The notes beneath the pieces are model-generated. The model worked only from the letters and a program-made list of their open reading frames with translations, was not told the origin of the DNA and ran no database searches. This document shows, piece by piece, positions 20,139 through 29,609 of a DNA stretch of 45,999 nucleotides. The position numbers and the translations under genes were made by a program. Each line of letters starts with the position of its first letter. Within the stretch, counting starts at the first letter, position 1. Origin of the DNA: Enterobacterales bacterium (GTDB taxonomy: Bacteria > Pseudomonadota > Gammaproteobacteria > Enterobacterales > Enterobacteriaceae); NCBI GenBank assembly GCA_015655145.1, contig JAATFO010000012.1, positions 1 through 45,999 on the forward strand, written 5' to 3'.

Positions 20139-20833
20139 TCAGGCTGCCAGATCCTTATTCCTGATGGAAGCGTAATATGCCTGTTCTGCTTCCGCAGGTG
20201 GGATATGACCCAGTCGTTCCAGTAATCGTCTGTTGTTATACCCGTCCACCCACACCAGTGTGGCAAGCTCCACTTCTGCGCGGTTTTTCCAGTTCTGTCG
20301 GTGTATCACCCCCGCTTTGTAAAGCCCGTTGATGCGCTCTGCCATTGCATTATCGTATGAGTCCCCTGTGCTGCCCGTTGACGCCAGCAGCTCTGCATCC
20401 TTAAGCCGCTGCGTGTACGCCAGGGACACATACTGAGAACCTTTATCACTGTGATGGATTATGCCGCCGCCGGGGCATCCGGACCACAGCGCCTGCTCCA
20501 GCGCGTCCAGCACGAACGTTGTTTCCATTGACGATGAGACCTTCCAGCCCACGATTCGGCCTGCGAACACGTCAATGATGAACGCCACGTAAGCGAAGCC
20601 CTGCCAGGTGCTGACGTAGGTAAAATCCGCCACCCACAGCTGGTCTGGACGTTCTGCCACACACTGACGGTTCACCCGGTCACCCGGTCACCCGCGGCGG
20701 CGTCTTTACGGCTGACGGTAGTCCGTACCTTTTTACCCCGGCACACACCGGTAAGCCCCATCGCCTTCATCAACCGTGCGACGGTACATCTGGCCACACG
20801 GATGTTCTCCCGGAGTCATTGACGCCAGAGCTG
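20139..20833 (-). pseudogene. IS3-family transposase OrfB, truncated and frameshifted
   Basis: An intact 178-codon frame (20139-20675) encodes the integrase core with all three acidic residues: WVADFTYV, HHSDKGSQYVS and NAMAERINGLYK. Further upstream the protein continues in another frame (REN-IRVARCTVARLMKAMG, then VCRGKKVRTTVSRKDAAAGD) because CGGTCACC is tandemly repeated at 20677-20692, adding eight bases. In that upstream frame a TGA at 20816-20818 interrupts QLWRQ-LREN. Beyond about 20833 the family sequence is lost. The gene is therefore damaged in at least three ways. The intact part could in principle still be translated from an internal ATG, but it lacks the helix-turn-helix partner OrfA. 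Confidence 0.85.
20677..20692. repeat. 8-bp tandem duplication inside the transposase gene
   Basis: Two adjacent copies of CGGTCACC (minus strand GGTGACCG) occur where one copy would keep the transposase in frame (GDRVNRQC). The extra copy causes the frameshift, probably by replication slippage. Confidence 0.85.
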
Positions 20834-21069
20834 AAAAAATAGCCTCGCAAACCAAAAATCCACCGCCCGCGTCCTGGTGACTGTACTGCGGATTTTCGAC
20901 AATGTGGAACCACCGTAAATATCTCTCCGGTAGCTTCTGTATTGGTCAGCCAGGTATGGTTGCACTGCCATCATTCATGGTTGATATGACCCACCATAAT
21001 AAAAAAAGCGTATAGTGTTTAGTCTGTTTCTCTTTGTCACTGTCTTGCTGGTCACGAGTCCTGAATGTT

Positions 21070-22281
21070 ATGTCAGATCAATCTGTAACGGAAAACGTCC
21101 CGAGTGGATTGCGTTTAAACCTGCGTATTATTTCTGTCGTTATTTTTAACTTTGCCAGTTATCTCACCATTGGTTTACCGCTCGCGGTATTGCCGGGATA
21201 TGTGCATGATGTGATGGGGTACAGCGCTTTCTGGGCTGGGCTAGTGATCAGTTTGCAGTACCTCTCCACATTATTGAGTCGTCCGTATGCCGGGCGCTAC
21301 GCAGATCTCTGGGGACCCAAAAAAGTGGTGATCTTTGGTTTGTGTGGTTGTTTGCTGAGCGGCATTTGTTATGGTCTGGCGGCGTTTACTGTCGCATTGC
21401 CGCTGCTCAGCCTGGTGCTATTGTGCGCCGGGCGTCTGGTGTTAGGGGTCGGGCAGAGTTTCGCGGGCACCGGTTCAACGTTGTGGGGTGTTAGTGTTGT
21501 CGGCTCGCGGCATATTGGTCGGGTCATTTCCTGGAATGGTATCTTCACTTATGGCGCCATGGCGATTGGCGCCCCGCTGGGGGTGTTGCTTTATCACTAT
21601 GGCGGCCTGTGGTTGCTGTCCGGCGTTATTATCATCGTTATCATTGCCGCGATGGCGATGGCGTTGCCCCGTGCGGCGGTAAAAAGCAGCAAAGGCAAAC
21701 TGATGTCATTTCGTGCGGTGCTGGGAAAAATTTGGCCTTTCGGTATGATTCTGGCGCTGGCTTCGGTTGGTTTTGGCGTGATTGCGACGTTTATTACCTT
21801 GTTTTATCAGGATAAAGGATGGAGTGGTGCGGCCTTCGCGCTAACGCTGTTCAGTATTGCCTTCGTTGGAACCCGCTTACTGTTTCCCAATAGTATTTCA
21901 CGCTATGGCGGAATGACGGTCGCTGCGGTTTGTTTTGTGGTGGAAGCCAGCGGGTTGTTTTGCGTCGGTTTCTCCACTGTGACATGGATGGCTAATTTAG
22001 GCGCTTTTCTGACGGGAGCCGGGTTTTCTCTGGTGTTCCCGGCGCTGGGTGTGGTGGCGGTCAGGGTTGTCCCGGTGCAAAATCAGGGCAGCGCACTGGC
22101 GACGTTTACCGCGTTTATGGATTTATCATTAGGAGTAACAGGCCCGATTGCTGGCCTGATCATGAGTTATACCGGGGTGGCGGTAGTTTATCGGCTGGGG
22201 GCGGTGTTAGTGTGTATGGCCTTGTTCATGGCCTTAAAAATGCGCCAGCGCGTCGCGTCGCTCACCGATCCCGATTCGTGA
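21070..22281 (+). CDS. yhhS: MFS transporter YhhS
   Basis: A 403-residue, 12-helix MFS protein; E. coli YhhS has 405. The first 250 residues match the YhhS/YfcJ family closely, with LRLNLRIISVVIFNFASY, then PLAVLPGYVHDVMGYSAFW, the loop signature GRYADLWGPKK, and GQSFAGTGSTLWGVSVVGS. YhhS has been linked to efflux in E. coli, but its natural substrate is unclear. The ATG at 21070 gives the family N-terminus; an in-frame codon at 21034 adds 12 unlike residues. In E. coli yhhS faces dcrB directly. Here the two are still in opposite orientation but are separated by about 8.6 kb of inserted genes. Confidence 0.93.
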   Translation: MSDQSVTENVPSGLRLNLRIISVVIFNFASYLTIGLPLAVLPGYVHDVMGYSAFWAGLVISLQYLSTLLSRPYAGRYADLWGPKKVVIFGLCGCLLSGICYGLAAFTVALPLLSLVLLCAGRLVLGVGQSFAGTGSTLWGVSVVGSRHIGRVISWNGIFTYGAMAIGAPLGVLLYHYGGLWLLSGVIIIVIIAAMAMALPRAAVKSSKGKLMSFRAVLGKIWPFGMILALASVGFGVIATFITLFYQDKGWSGAAFALTLFSIAFVGTRLLFPNSISRYGGMTVAAVCFVVEASGLFCVGFSTVTWMANLGAFLTGAGFSLVFPALGVVAVRVVPVQNQGSALATFTAFMDLSLGVTGPIAGLIMSYTGVAVVYRLGAVLVCMALFMALKMRQRVASLTDPDS

Positions 22282-22326
22282 CAGGTCACGCCACGCGGGT
22301 AGTCCATCAGGTGTGTGTTTAGACGG

Positions 22327-23168
22327 TTATTTTTTATTCACGGTATTCAGCGCCAGCGACACCGCCAGTGTTTGTGCCAGGCATAACGATGCCACCTGTG
22401 AGCGGAAACCGTCAACTTGCGCTTCGCGCACCACAAAACAGACATCACTGAATGCGGCTAACGGGCTGACCTGGCTGTCGGTAATCGCAATTTGATGCGC
22501 GCCACGTTTGGCCCCAACTCAACCAGTTCCATGGTCTCACTCGCATAGGGTGAATAGCTGATGGCGATCACCACATCGTTCGGTTTCACCATGCTCAGTT
22601 GTTCAGTGAACATGCCCCCAAGACCATCAATCAGGAAGGTACGGCGTTCAAGATGACGCAGCGCGTAGGTCAGATAGGCGGCGACGCTGAATGAGCGGCG
22701 CAGGCCAATGACATAGATGTTTTCCGCTGTGCTCAACAAGTGTACGGCTTTATCCAGTTGCGTCGTGTCAGTCTGTATTGCCAGTTGCTGCAACGCCTGA
22801 GCATTCACCATAGTAAAAACATTAAGGATTTCCGCCGGACTTTCCGCCGTCGCGGCGCTTTCGTCTGTAGATGTTTGTCGAAACAGGCGCGCGCGTTCGG
22901 TGTAATTCACCGTTTCTTCTATCATATGTTGACGAAAAACCTGTTTCATTTCGTTGAAGCCGCTAAAACCAAACGCATTGGAAAAGCGGATCAATGTGGA
23001 GGGCGGAACATCGGCATGCCGGGCAATCGAGGCAACGGTATCAAACGCAATATTGTTGCTGTTGTCGAGAATATAACGTGCCACCTGTTTCAGACGTTTA
23101 CTGAGCGTATCGTAGCGACGGCGAATATCATCCTGGAGCAAAGAGAGTTGGGTTGGGTTGTTAGTCAT
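22327..23168 (-). pseudogene. RpiR/MurR-family regulator (IolR-like), one-base frameshift
   Basis: The frame starting at 23168 encodes an N-terminal RpiR helix-turn-helix (IARHADVPPSTLIRFSNAFGF) and most of a SIS sugar-phosphate-binding domain (YVIGLRRSFSVAAYL, VIAISYSPYASETMEL). At a run of four C at 22512-22515 the frame slips. Adding one base restores VELGAKRGAHQIAITDSQ and a normal SIS ending that stops at 22327-22329, giving 280 residues in all, the usual family length. As written, translation ends early (about 22458) after a short unrelated tail. The gene lies just downstream of iolC, which suggests an inositol-catabolism regulator. It is either a recent pseudogene or a homopolymer sequencing error. 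Confidence 0.85.
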
Positions 23169-23255
23169 TAGCTAAGTTCGCTCAATCAAAGGGACGGGTT
23201 AATTGCTTGCGTTATTACCACGCGAATTATATTGAGTATCGTCCGCCTGATGAAT

Positions 23256-23283
23256 GGAATATTTCATTTTAACCGAAAATTCC
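23256..23283. promoter_or_regulatory. Imperfect second operator-like palindrome
   Basis: GGAATATTTC and GAAAATTCC face each other across nine bases, with one position missing in the second arm. It uses the same ATATTTC/GAAA core as the perfect palindrome four bases away, so the two may form a tandem operator. Confidence 0.5.
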
Positions 23284-23286
23284 TCT

Positions 23287-23316
23287 GAGATATTTCATCG
23301 TAACATGAAATATCTC
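23287..23316. promoter_or_regulatory. Perfect 12+12 bp palindrome, candidate regulator operator
   Basis: GAGATATTTCAT (23287-23298) and ATGAAATATCTC (23305-23316) are exact reverse complements around a six-base spacer. The AT-rich arms argue against a terminator. It lies about 120 bases upstream of the RpiR-type regulator start, where an autoregulatory operator would be expected. The GAAAT/ATTTC core is typical of binding sites of this regulator family. Confidence 0.65.
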
Positions 23317-23377
23317 ACTAAAAGTGACAAACTCTCGCTGGGATGGGATCCGTCGCCGCACAATCGGGCGGTAAGGG

Positions 23378-25300
23378 TCAGGAGACTGTCCCCCGCGCTT
23401 CGCGCCAGTACTGAATTAACGTCAGGTAGTTGTGTTTTACCTGAGCAACCAGTGCGTTATCGTCCAGTTCTCCCTGTAACCACTGACGCGCCGCGTGAGC
23501 AAAAATTGTACGGCCGACAGCAAAACCTTTTACCCAGGACGCTTGCGCCGCGGCGGCAAAGCCCGCTTTCAATGTTTCTTCCGGGGCATCCAGACCCAAC
23601 AGTAAAATGCCCCGGCAATCAGGATCGTGTTGCTCAATCAGTGTGCTGATTGCCTGCCAGCTATCAGGCGACAGTGGCGGCAGTTTCCACCAGTCTGGTT
23701 GTATTCCGAGGCGATAAAAATGACTGAGAATGGTGTAATAGCCGGACTCTTGCTGATCCGGATTATCACTTGGCAGAATGACTTCGAGTAACAGCTCATG
23801 GCCCGATTTATTGCAGCTACGCCAAACATCAAGAATCAGATCATCCTGCTGCTGGCGCATTGCTGCGCTGTCGTTTGGGTGATAAAACACCAGACATTTC
23901 ACCACATGTTCTTGCGGCCAGTCGATCAACTGCGAACCGACGTTGCCATGTTCCAGCCGCAATGGCCGTGATCCGGGAAGCTCAACCGGTCGTCCAATCC
24001 ACCAGCCTTTGCCGGTAATGGCATTGAGCGCCGCCTGACCATAGGTGGTATCGGCCAGAATACCACAGCGGTGATCAAGCCTGGCTTCTGCCGCTGCCGC
24101 TTCGGCACCTTGCAACAGCAACAATTTCAGTGCAGGGATGCGACCAACATCAACTCCCGCTTCCTGAGTCATTTCAAGGAGTTGTTTGCGGTGGTCAAAT
24201 GCGAACACATACAATTCCGACCAGCGTTGCTTGCGGGTGGTGACGCGATGTAAATGATTAAGGCGGGCATCACGATCCGGGCGTCGCACGCTATCGTCAC
24301 GGCTGAGGTAATCATCCAGTTCTGCTTTAGTGGGCATTGCTGGCGCGCAGCCATGGCGTGAGACCACCAGTGCGCCACAGGCATTGGCATAACGACATGC
24401 TTGTTCCCAGCTTTCGTCGTTGAGCCAGCCGCGCAGTAAGCCTGACATAAAGGCATCGCCAGCGCCCAGCACATTCAGAACGTCCACACGGACCCCTCGG
24501 TGGATTTTCGTTTGTTCCCAGTCATCCGCGATCTCACCGTCGAACACCACGCAACCCAGAGAACCGCGTTTACACACCAGAGTGGCCGAGCTGGCCTTAC
24601 GCACATTTTTCAGGGCGAGCAGCGTATCGGTACTGCCGCCGGCGATATGAAATTCCTCTTCGGTGCCGACAATTAAATCAAAATAGTGCAACACATCCTG
24701 CAGTTGTTGCGTTACCTGCGGTGAGGCAATAAAACGTGTTTCACCGTCTCCCAGCGAGGTTAGCCCCCACAATACCGGGCGGTAATCGATGTCCAGCGCG
24801 GTTCGTAACCCGTGACGTTGGGCAATATCCAGCGCTTTCAGCACCGCGGCGCGGGTCTTCGGGTGTGACAGATGGGTGCCGGTAACAGCCACAGCGCGCG
24901 CGGAAGCAATGTATTTCTCGTTGATATCCTCCGGGACCAGACCCATGTCGGCACAGTTGTCACGGTAGAAGATCAATGGAAAGCTGTTCTCGTCTTTGAT
25001 CCCCAGCATCACCAGTCCGGTCAGGCGCGTTGTATCAGTGATCAGATATTGGGTATCGACTCCTGCGCGTTGCAATTCTTCGCGCAGAAAACGGCCGTTA
25101 TGTTCATCACCAACCCGGGCCAGCATGGCGGATTTCAATCCCTGGATGGCGCTGCCGTAAGCCACATTGCCTGATGATCCCCCGAGATATTTGGCGAATG
25201 TACTCATATCTTCCAGACGTGCGCCAATTTGCTGACCATAGAGGTCAACGGCGATGCGTCCAATACAAATCACATCAAGCGGCTTATGTTGTGTACTCAT
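23378..25300 (-). CDS. iolC: 5-dehydro-2-deoxygluconokinase with C-terminal DUF2090 domain
   Basis: A 640-residue two-domain protein. Residues about 8-325 are a PfkB/ribokinase-type kinase: the GGSSGNVAYGSA motif is at 40-51 and the catalytic GAGDAF at 279-284. It should phosphorylate 5-dehydro-2-deoxy-D-gluconate in myo-inositol catabolism. Residues about 330-640 form a DUF2090 domain with an aldolase-like barrel, often fused to IolC in Proteobacteria. I chose the ATG at 25300, with AAGGAA upstream. The other inositol genes (iolA, B, D, E, G and a transporter) are not next to it, so either the pathway is scattered in this genome or this is a leftover. Confidence 0.93.
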   Translation of the reverse strand: MSTQHKPLDVICIGRIAVDLYGQQIGARLEDMSTFAKYLGGSSGNVAYGSAIQGLKSAMLARVGDEHNGRFLREELQRAGVDTQYLITDTTRLTGLVMLGIKDENSFPLIFYRDNCADMGLVPEDINEKYIASARAVAVTGTHLSHPKTRAAVLKALDIAQRHGLRTALDIDYRPVLWGLTSLGDGETRFIASPQVTQQLQDVLHYFDLIVGTEEEFHIAGGSTDTLLALKNVRKASSATLVCKRGSLGCVVFDGEIADDWEQTKIHRGVRVDVLNVLGAGDAFMSGLLRGWLNDESWEQACRYANACGALVVSRHGCAPAMPTKAELDDYLSRDDSVRRPDRDARLNHLHRVTTRKQRWSELYVFAFDHRKQLLEMTQEAGVDVGRIPALKLLLLQGAEAAAAEARLDHRCGILADTTYGQAALNAITGKGWWIGRPVELPGSRPLRLEHGNVGSQLIDWPQEHVVKCLVFYHPNDSAAMRQQQDDLILDVWRSCNKSGHELLLEVILPSDNPDQQESGYYTILSHFYRLGIQPDWWKLPPLSPDSWQAISTLIEQHDPDCRGILLLGLDAPEETLKAGFAAAAQASWVKGFAVGRTIFAHAARQWLQGELDDNALVAQVKHNYLTLIQYWREARGTVS

Positions 25301-25497
25301 ACTTGTCGTTTCCTTCTGTGATAAGCAGACGTTACTGGGCTTCTCCAGAGATGTTTGTAGGGAAATGGGTGTCGATGACAGTATGAGGAACGTAAATTCT
25401 AATCTCAACATCAAATGAAATTATTGAATCTATAATGTGAGACAGATAAAATTCTCATGGGCCGACAGTCTGCCATTTTTGGCTAATTTTCCGAATG

Positions 25498-25512
25498 ACA
25501 CGATAATCGTGT
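25498..25512. promoter_or_regulatory. Perfect 15-base palindrome upstream of iolC
   Basis: ACACGAT-A-ATCGTGT is perfectly symmetrical, followed five bases later by another ACACGA half. It is about 200 bases upstream of iolC and could be an operator for a LacI- or GntR-like regulator. No such regulator is nearby. Confidence 0.4.
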
Positions 25513-25596
25513 TACAACACGACGCCAGATGAGTCGCGAAAAATGAAATTTTTTTTCTTTAAATTGTCATGATGGGAAAATATTTTTGTTATTCAT

Positions 25597-25625
25597 GGCG
25601 CGCTACATTAAGGCGCTAGCGCGCC
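25597..25625. terminator. Hairpin at the end of the ybhGFSR operon
   Basis: GGCGCGCTA (25597-25605) and TAGCGCGCC (25617-25625) form a perfect nine-pair GC-rich stem with an 11-base loop, nine bases after the ybhR stop. It has no T-run. Confidence 0.55.
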
Positions 25626-25633
25626 CCGGACTT

Positions 25634-26740
25634 TCAGGCAATCTTACGACGAAAAATCGCATATGCGATGCCGCCAGTAACCAAAGTAATGCCCAGCAAG
25701 GGCCAGATGCTGGCCCAGATCAGACTGAAATCTGCATTCTTGAGATAAATGGCTTTGGTAATATCCATAAAATAGCGCACCGGGTTAAATCGGGTCAGCC
25801 ATTGTAGCCACACTGGCATATTTTCTACTGGCGACATAAAACCAGACAACAAGATGGCGGGCATTAAAAAGACAAATACACCAATAAATGCCTGTTGCTG
25901 TGTTGCGCTGATTGCGGAGATCAGCAATCCCACGCCAACCAGAGAGAGACCATAAATCTCCATTGTCAGATAATAAAGCGCCAGCGATCCAGCGAAAGGA
26001 ATGCGATAACCGAAGATGCCAACCAACAACACAACACTGGCCTGAGCGGTGGCGACAATTAATGCCGGCACCGCTTTCCCGGCAAAAATTTGCCAGGTGG
26101 TGAGCGGAGACACCAGCAGTTGATCAAGCGTACCTTGCTCACGTTCACGTGCCACCGACAATGAGGTGACAATCAATAATCCGATGGTCGTTATCATGGC
26201 GATCAGCGAGGGCACCACAAACCATGGGTAATCAAGATTGGGATTAAACCAGTTACGGACTAACAGCAGATGTTGGTTCTGGGCGCTTTGTGGGTCAGAC
26301 ATCGACAACTGATAGTTTTGTACAATAGATTGCACATAATTGGCGGCAATTTGCGCACTGTTTGAATTACGCCCATCAAGGATCAACTGTAATGCGGCAC
26401 TTTTCCGTTGCGCCAGCTGGCGTGAGAAATCTTGCGGGAAATGCACCACCAGCAGCGCCTCGCGTTGATCAATGGCATGGCGTAATTGTTGCTGATTGTG
26501 GATCAATATCACCCGAGAAAAGGCGCTGGCATGAGTGAAACGTTGCGTAAGTTCGATACTGGCTGCCCCCTGATCTTCATTGTACACCGCCAGTGGCGTG
26601 TGTTTGACTTCCAGTGTGGCGGCGAACGGAAACAATAGCACCTGTAACAGCACGGGCATGATCAAAATAAAACGGGTTTGCCGTTCGCGTAACAGCAGCA
26701 ATAATTCTTTAGTAATTAAGGTGATTAAGCGCTGTAGCAT
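25634..26740 (-). CDS. ybhR: ABC transporter permease YbhR
   Basis: A 368-residue ABC-2 type permease, the exact length of E. coli YbhR. It has one N-terminal helix ([18 protein letters not shown]), a large periplasmic domain, then five helices in the C-terminal half. The conserved [19 protein letters not shown] motif before the second helix contacts the ATPase. With YbhS it forms the membrane part of the YbhGFSR exporter, reported to affect sensitivity to cefoperazone and chloramphenicol and to carry sodium or lithium. It is the last gene of the operon, eight bases after ybhS. Confidence 0.93.
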   Translation of the reverse strand: MLQRLITLITKELLLLLRERQTRFILIMPVLLQVLLFPFAATLEVKHTPLAVYNEDQGAASIELTQRFTHASAFSRVILIHNQQQLRHAIDQREALLVVHFPQDFSRQLAQRKSAALQLILDGRNSNSAQIAANYVQSIVQNYQLSMSDPQSAQNQHLLLVRNWFNPNLDYPWFVVPSLIAMITTIGLLIVTSLSVAREREQGTLDQLLVSPLTTWQIFAGKAVPALIVATAQASVVLLVGIFGYRIPFAGSLALYYLTMEIYGLSLVGVGLLISAISATQQQAFIGVFVFLMPAILLSGFMSPVENMPVWLQWLTRFNPVRYFMDITKAIYLKNADFSLIWASIWPLLGITLVTGGIAYAIFRRKIA

Positions 26741-26748
26741 GGTTTATC

Positions 26749-27876
26749 CTAATCCAGCCGACGTCGTGTTTTCAGTAACGTCAGACCAATAAACAACAGG
26801 GCAGTGCCGGTGAGAAACACGCTATTCAGGATTAGCAGCCTGGGGATATTCCCCGCGAGAAACAGTGTTTGCAGGGCGCTGACAAAGTAGCGCGCCGGAA
26901 TGATCCCGCTGATGACGCGGACGATGGCCGGCATACTGTCAATGGGGAAAATGAAGCCGGAGAGCATCACCGCCGGAAGAAAGGCCGCATTCAACGCCAC
27001 CATCGAAGCATTAAACTGGTTGCGGGTCAGGGTCGAAATCAGTAACCCGGTGCCCAGCGTGCTGATCAAAAACACGCTGCTCAGGGCAAACAGGATCAGC
27101 AGCGAACCACGGTAAGGAATAGCCATAATCACCACCGCGACAAACATACACAGCGTCATCGCCAGCATCCCCAGCAGATAATATGGAATCAGCTTACAAA
27201 GCAGCAGTTCGGTACGGGTGATTTGTGTCGATAACAGCGCTTCCATGGTGCCGCGTTCCCATTCACGGGCGATCACCAGTGAGGTCAGTATTGCGCCGAT
27301 CACGGTCATAATGATGGTGATGGAACCCGGAATAATAAAGTACTGGCTGATAGCGGCCGGGTTAAACCAGTAACGCATCTGGAGATCGATCTGTGGCGTG
27401 TTAACCGCACCGCTATCCAGTGCGCGTTGCTGTTGCCACAACAACCAGATGTTCTCTACGTAACCCTGGACAAAATTGGCGGTATTGGGTTCACTGCCGT
27501 CCGTAATGACTTGTATGCGAGTGAGCGCATCCTGGCGTAACCATTGCGCAGAAAAATTAACCGGGATCACCACCATTCCGCGGATTTCTCCGGCCATTAA
27601 TGCTCGCGTCAGTTGCTGGCGATCATCGCTGATGGTGGGCGCAATATACGGCGATGCCGCCAGTGTATGTGCCAGACTAAGCGCCTCGGAAGAGTGTTGC
27701 TCCAGCAAAATGCCTACACGCAGACGGCTGGAATCCAGATTAATGCCGTAGCCAAAAATAAACAGCAGCATCAGCGGGATGACAACAGCTATCATACCGC
27801 TACTTGGGTCGCGCATAATCTGCTTGCTCTCTTTGATGCACAGCGCCAGCAGTCGTCTGCCGTTTATCTGTGTCAC
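26749..27876 (-). CDS. ybhS: ABC transporter permease YbhS
   Basis: A 375-residue ABC-2 permease with the same design as its downstream neighbour: helix 1 ([19 protein letters not shown]), a periplasmic domain, then five helices, with the coupling motif [21 protein letters not shown]. coli YbhS has 377 residues. Its start overlaps the ybhF stop by four bases, showing tight coupling. YbhS and YbhR are presumed to form a heterodimeric membrane channel. Confidence 0.93.
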   Translation of the reverse strand: MTQINGRRLLALCIKESKQIMRDPSSGMIAVVIPLMLLFIFGYGINLDSSRLRVGILLEQHSSEALSLAHTLAASPYIAPTISDDRQQLTRALMAGEIRGMVVIPVNFSAQWLRQDALTRIQVITDGSEPNTANFVQGYVENIWLLWQQQRALDSGAVNTPQIDLQMRYWFNPAAISQYFIIPGSITIIMTVIGAILTSLVIAREWERGTMEALLSTQITRTELLLCKLIPYYLLGMLAMTLCMFVAVVIMAIPYRGSLLILFALSSVFLISTLGTGLLISTLTRNQFNASMVALNAAFLPAVMLSGFIFPIDSMPAIVRVISGIIPARYFVSALQTLFLAGNIPRLLILNSVFLTGTALLFIGLTLLKTRRRLD

Positions 27877-29609
27877 GCGGATTCTCCCTGTTGATCATAA
27901 TCAGCAATCAAGCGGATAAACGCCTCTTCCATCGTGGGAAATTCGCCCTGTTTTTGTGCCTGGGTTTTTAACGCATCAGGCGTATCACAGGCGATAAGCT
28001 TGCCGCGATAGACCAGGCCAATCCGATCGCAGTACTCGGCCTCATCCATGAAATGCGTGGTGACCATCACCGTCACGCCGCGTTCCACCATGCCGTTAAT
28101 ATGGATCCAGAATTCCCGACGGGTTAACGGGTCAACGCCCGAGGTAGGCTCATCAAGAAATAAGATCGCCGGTTCATGCATGAGCGCGCAGGCTAGCGCC
28201 AGCCGCTGTTTAAAACCAAGCGGTAAGGCCTCGGTAGTTTGCTGATAAATAGGTTGGAAATTAAAGACCTTAACCATACTGGCTATTTTGTCACGCTGCG
28301 CATTACCGTGCAGGCCGTAAATTCCTGAAAAAAAACGTAAATTCTGGGCAACGGTCAGATTGCCATACAGCGAAAATTTTTGTGCCATGTAGCCCAGATG
28401 CTGACGTATTTCTCCGGCACCGGTTTTCAGATCCTGATTCAGTACTCGGGCCTGGCCTTCGCTGGGCAGCGTCAGCCCGCACATCATTTTGAAGGTGGTG
28501 GATTTCCCGGCGCCATTTGGGCCGAGCAGGCCAAATATCTCGCCACGTTTGACGCTAAAGTTAATCTGATCCGTCGCCACGAAATCCCCATAGCGTTTGG
28601 TGAGATTGCGCGCTTCAATCATGGTTTCCTGTCTGTCGCCATCATTGGGGTGCATAACTTCTGCCAGTGCTGATGTGCTCTGAGGACCGCCCCCCAGTAG
28701 ATCAATAAAGGCATCTTCAAAACGTGGCGCGGTTGTTTTAATTTGGCTCTCGTCAAGGTGTAGTGCTTGCCTGACTTCATCAATACTGCCCTGTTTCTTC
28801 AGAATCAGGCGAACAGCCTTTCCCTGGATAACGCCGTCGCTAATGGCGGGCAACTGCAATGCCTGGTGTAATAATGCGCGGTGGGAGACGCCGGGTTGTT
28901 CCACCAGCAGTGTTCGTCCGGTCATGGTTTGGGTGAGTTTTCCTGGCTCACCGTGATAAATCAGTTCCCCTTCATGCATCAGGAACACCTCGCGGCATTG
29001 CTCTGCTTCATCAAGGTAAGAGGTGCTCCAGAGAATCAGCATGCCGTCATCCGCAAGGGCATGTACCATCTTCCATAACTCGCGGCGTGAGATGGGATCG
29101 ACCCCGACGCCGGGCTCATCCAGCAACAGAATCTGCGGTGTGCCCACCAGAGTACATGCCAGCCCCAGTTTCTGTTTCATGCCGCCAGACAGTTTACCTG
29201 CCAGCCGGGTGGTGAAACGCGCCAGATCGGTGAAACGCAGTAAACGGTCAAACATCGGCTGACGCTCGCCCGGTACCACATTGCGCAGCTCGGCATACAA
29301 CGTGAGGTTTTCCATGACGGTTAAATCCTCATACAAGCCGAATTTTTGCGGCATGTAACCAAGAATGGCATGCAATTGTCCCCCCTGAAGGATGGGATCC
29401 AGACCATTAATCCGTAGCATACCGGCGGAGGGTTTCAGTAATCCGGCCAGCATGCGCATCAGGGTGGTTTTCCCACCACCGTCCGGACCGACCAAACCGG
29501 TGACGCCTCCCGCCTTAATTTCTGCGCTGAAACAGCACACGGCAGGCTTTTTCTGTTTGGCAAAGTGTTTTTCCACCTGATGCAATACCATGCCGCCAGC
29601 ATTACTCAT
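27873..29609 (-). CDS. ybhF: ABC transporter ATP-binding protein YbhF (two ATPase domains)
   Basis: A 578-residue protein with two nucleotide-binding domains, the exact length of E. coli YbhF. Domain 1 (about 5-235) has the Walker [10 protein letters not shown], the signature [12 protein letters not shown] and Walker [13 protein letters not shown]. Domain 2 (about 335-570) has GPNGAGKST, the degenerate signature [12 protein letters not shown] and [12 protein letters not shown]. The first Walker A has Asp-Gly-Gly where Asn-Gly-Ala is usual, a known YbhF feature. It lacks the C-terminal membrane domain of RbbA, which separates the operon from yhiI-rbbA-yhhJ. It overlaps ybhG by eight bases. Confidence 0.95.
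   Translation of the reverse strand: MSNAGGMVLHQVEKHFAKQKKPAVCCFSAEIKAGGVTGLVGPDGGGKTTLMRMLAGLLKPSAGMLRINGLDPILQGGQLHAILGYMPQKFGLYEDLTVMENLTLYAELRNVVPGERQPMFDRLLRFTDLARFTTRLAGKLSGGMKQKLGLACTLVGTPQILLLDEPGVGVDPISRRELWKMVHALADDGMLILWSTSYLDEAEQCREVFLMHEGELIYHGEPGKLTQTMTGRTLLVEQPGVSHRALLHQALQLPAISDGVIQGKAVRLILKKQGSIDEVRQALHLDESQIKTTAPRFEDAFIDLLGGGPQSTSALAEVMHPNDGDRQETMIEARNLTKRYGDFVATDQINFSVKRGEIFGLLGPNGAGKSTTFKMMCGLTLPSEGQARVLNQDLKTGAGEIRQHLGYMAQKFSLYGNLTVAQNLRFFSGIYGLHGNAQRDKIASMVKVFNFQPIYQQTTEALPLGFKQRLALACALMHEPAILFLDEPTSGVDPLTRREFWIHINGMVERGVTVMVTTHFMDEAEYCDRIGLVYRGKLIACDTPDALKTQAQKQGEFPTMEEAFIRLIADYDQQGESA

Larger units (their letters stand above)
20097..20833 (-). mobile_element. Decayed, 5'-truncated IS3-family element (IS1400-like)
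   Basis: The element's transposase-3' end begins at 20097 with TGAACCACCCCGG, which looks like an IS3-type terminal repeat. It contains the 3' part of orfB. Recognisable transposase sequence ends near 20833; orfA and the other terminal repeat are missing, and nothing matching them appears in 20834-21069. The resemblance to IS1400 is from memory of the orfB sequence. No target-site duplication can be judged because one end is lost. The inner part carries a nonsense codon and an 8-bp duplication, so it cannot transpose by itself. Confidence 0.78.
25301..25633. promoter_or_regulatory. iolC upstream region (333 bp)
   Basis: This AT-rich gap should hold the iolC promoter. It contains ATGAAAT half-sites (about 25415 and 25542) like those of the palindrome at 23287, a perfect 15-base palindrome at 25498-25512, and the hairpin after ybhR at 25597-25625. 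No gene is visible. Confidence 0.45.

Noticed and set aside
20834..21069. Further IS sequence to the right of the transposase remnant
   Set aside because: No terminal repeat, orfA motif or known element could be recognised; the 236 bases hold only an AT-rich yhhS upstream region.
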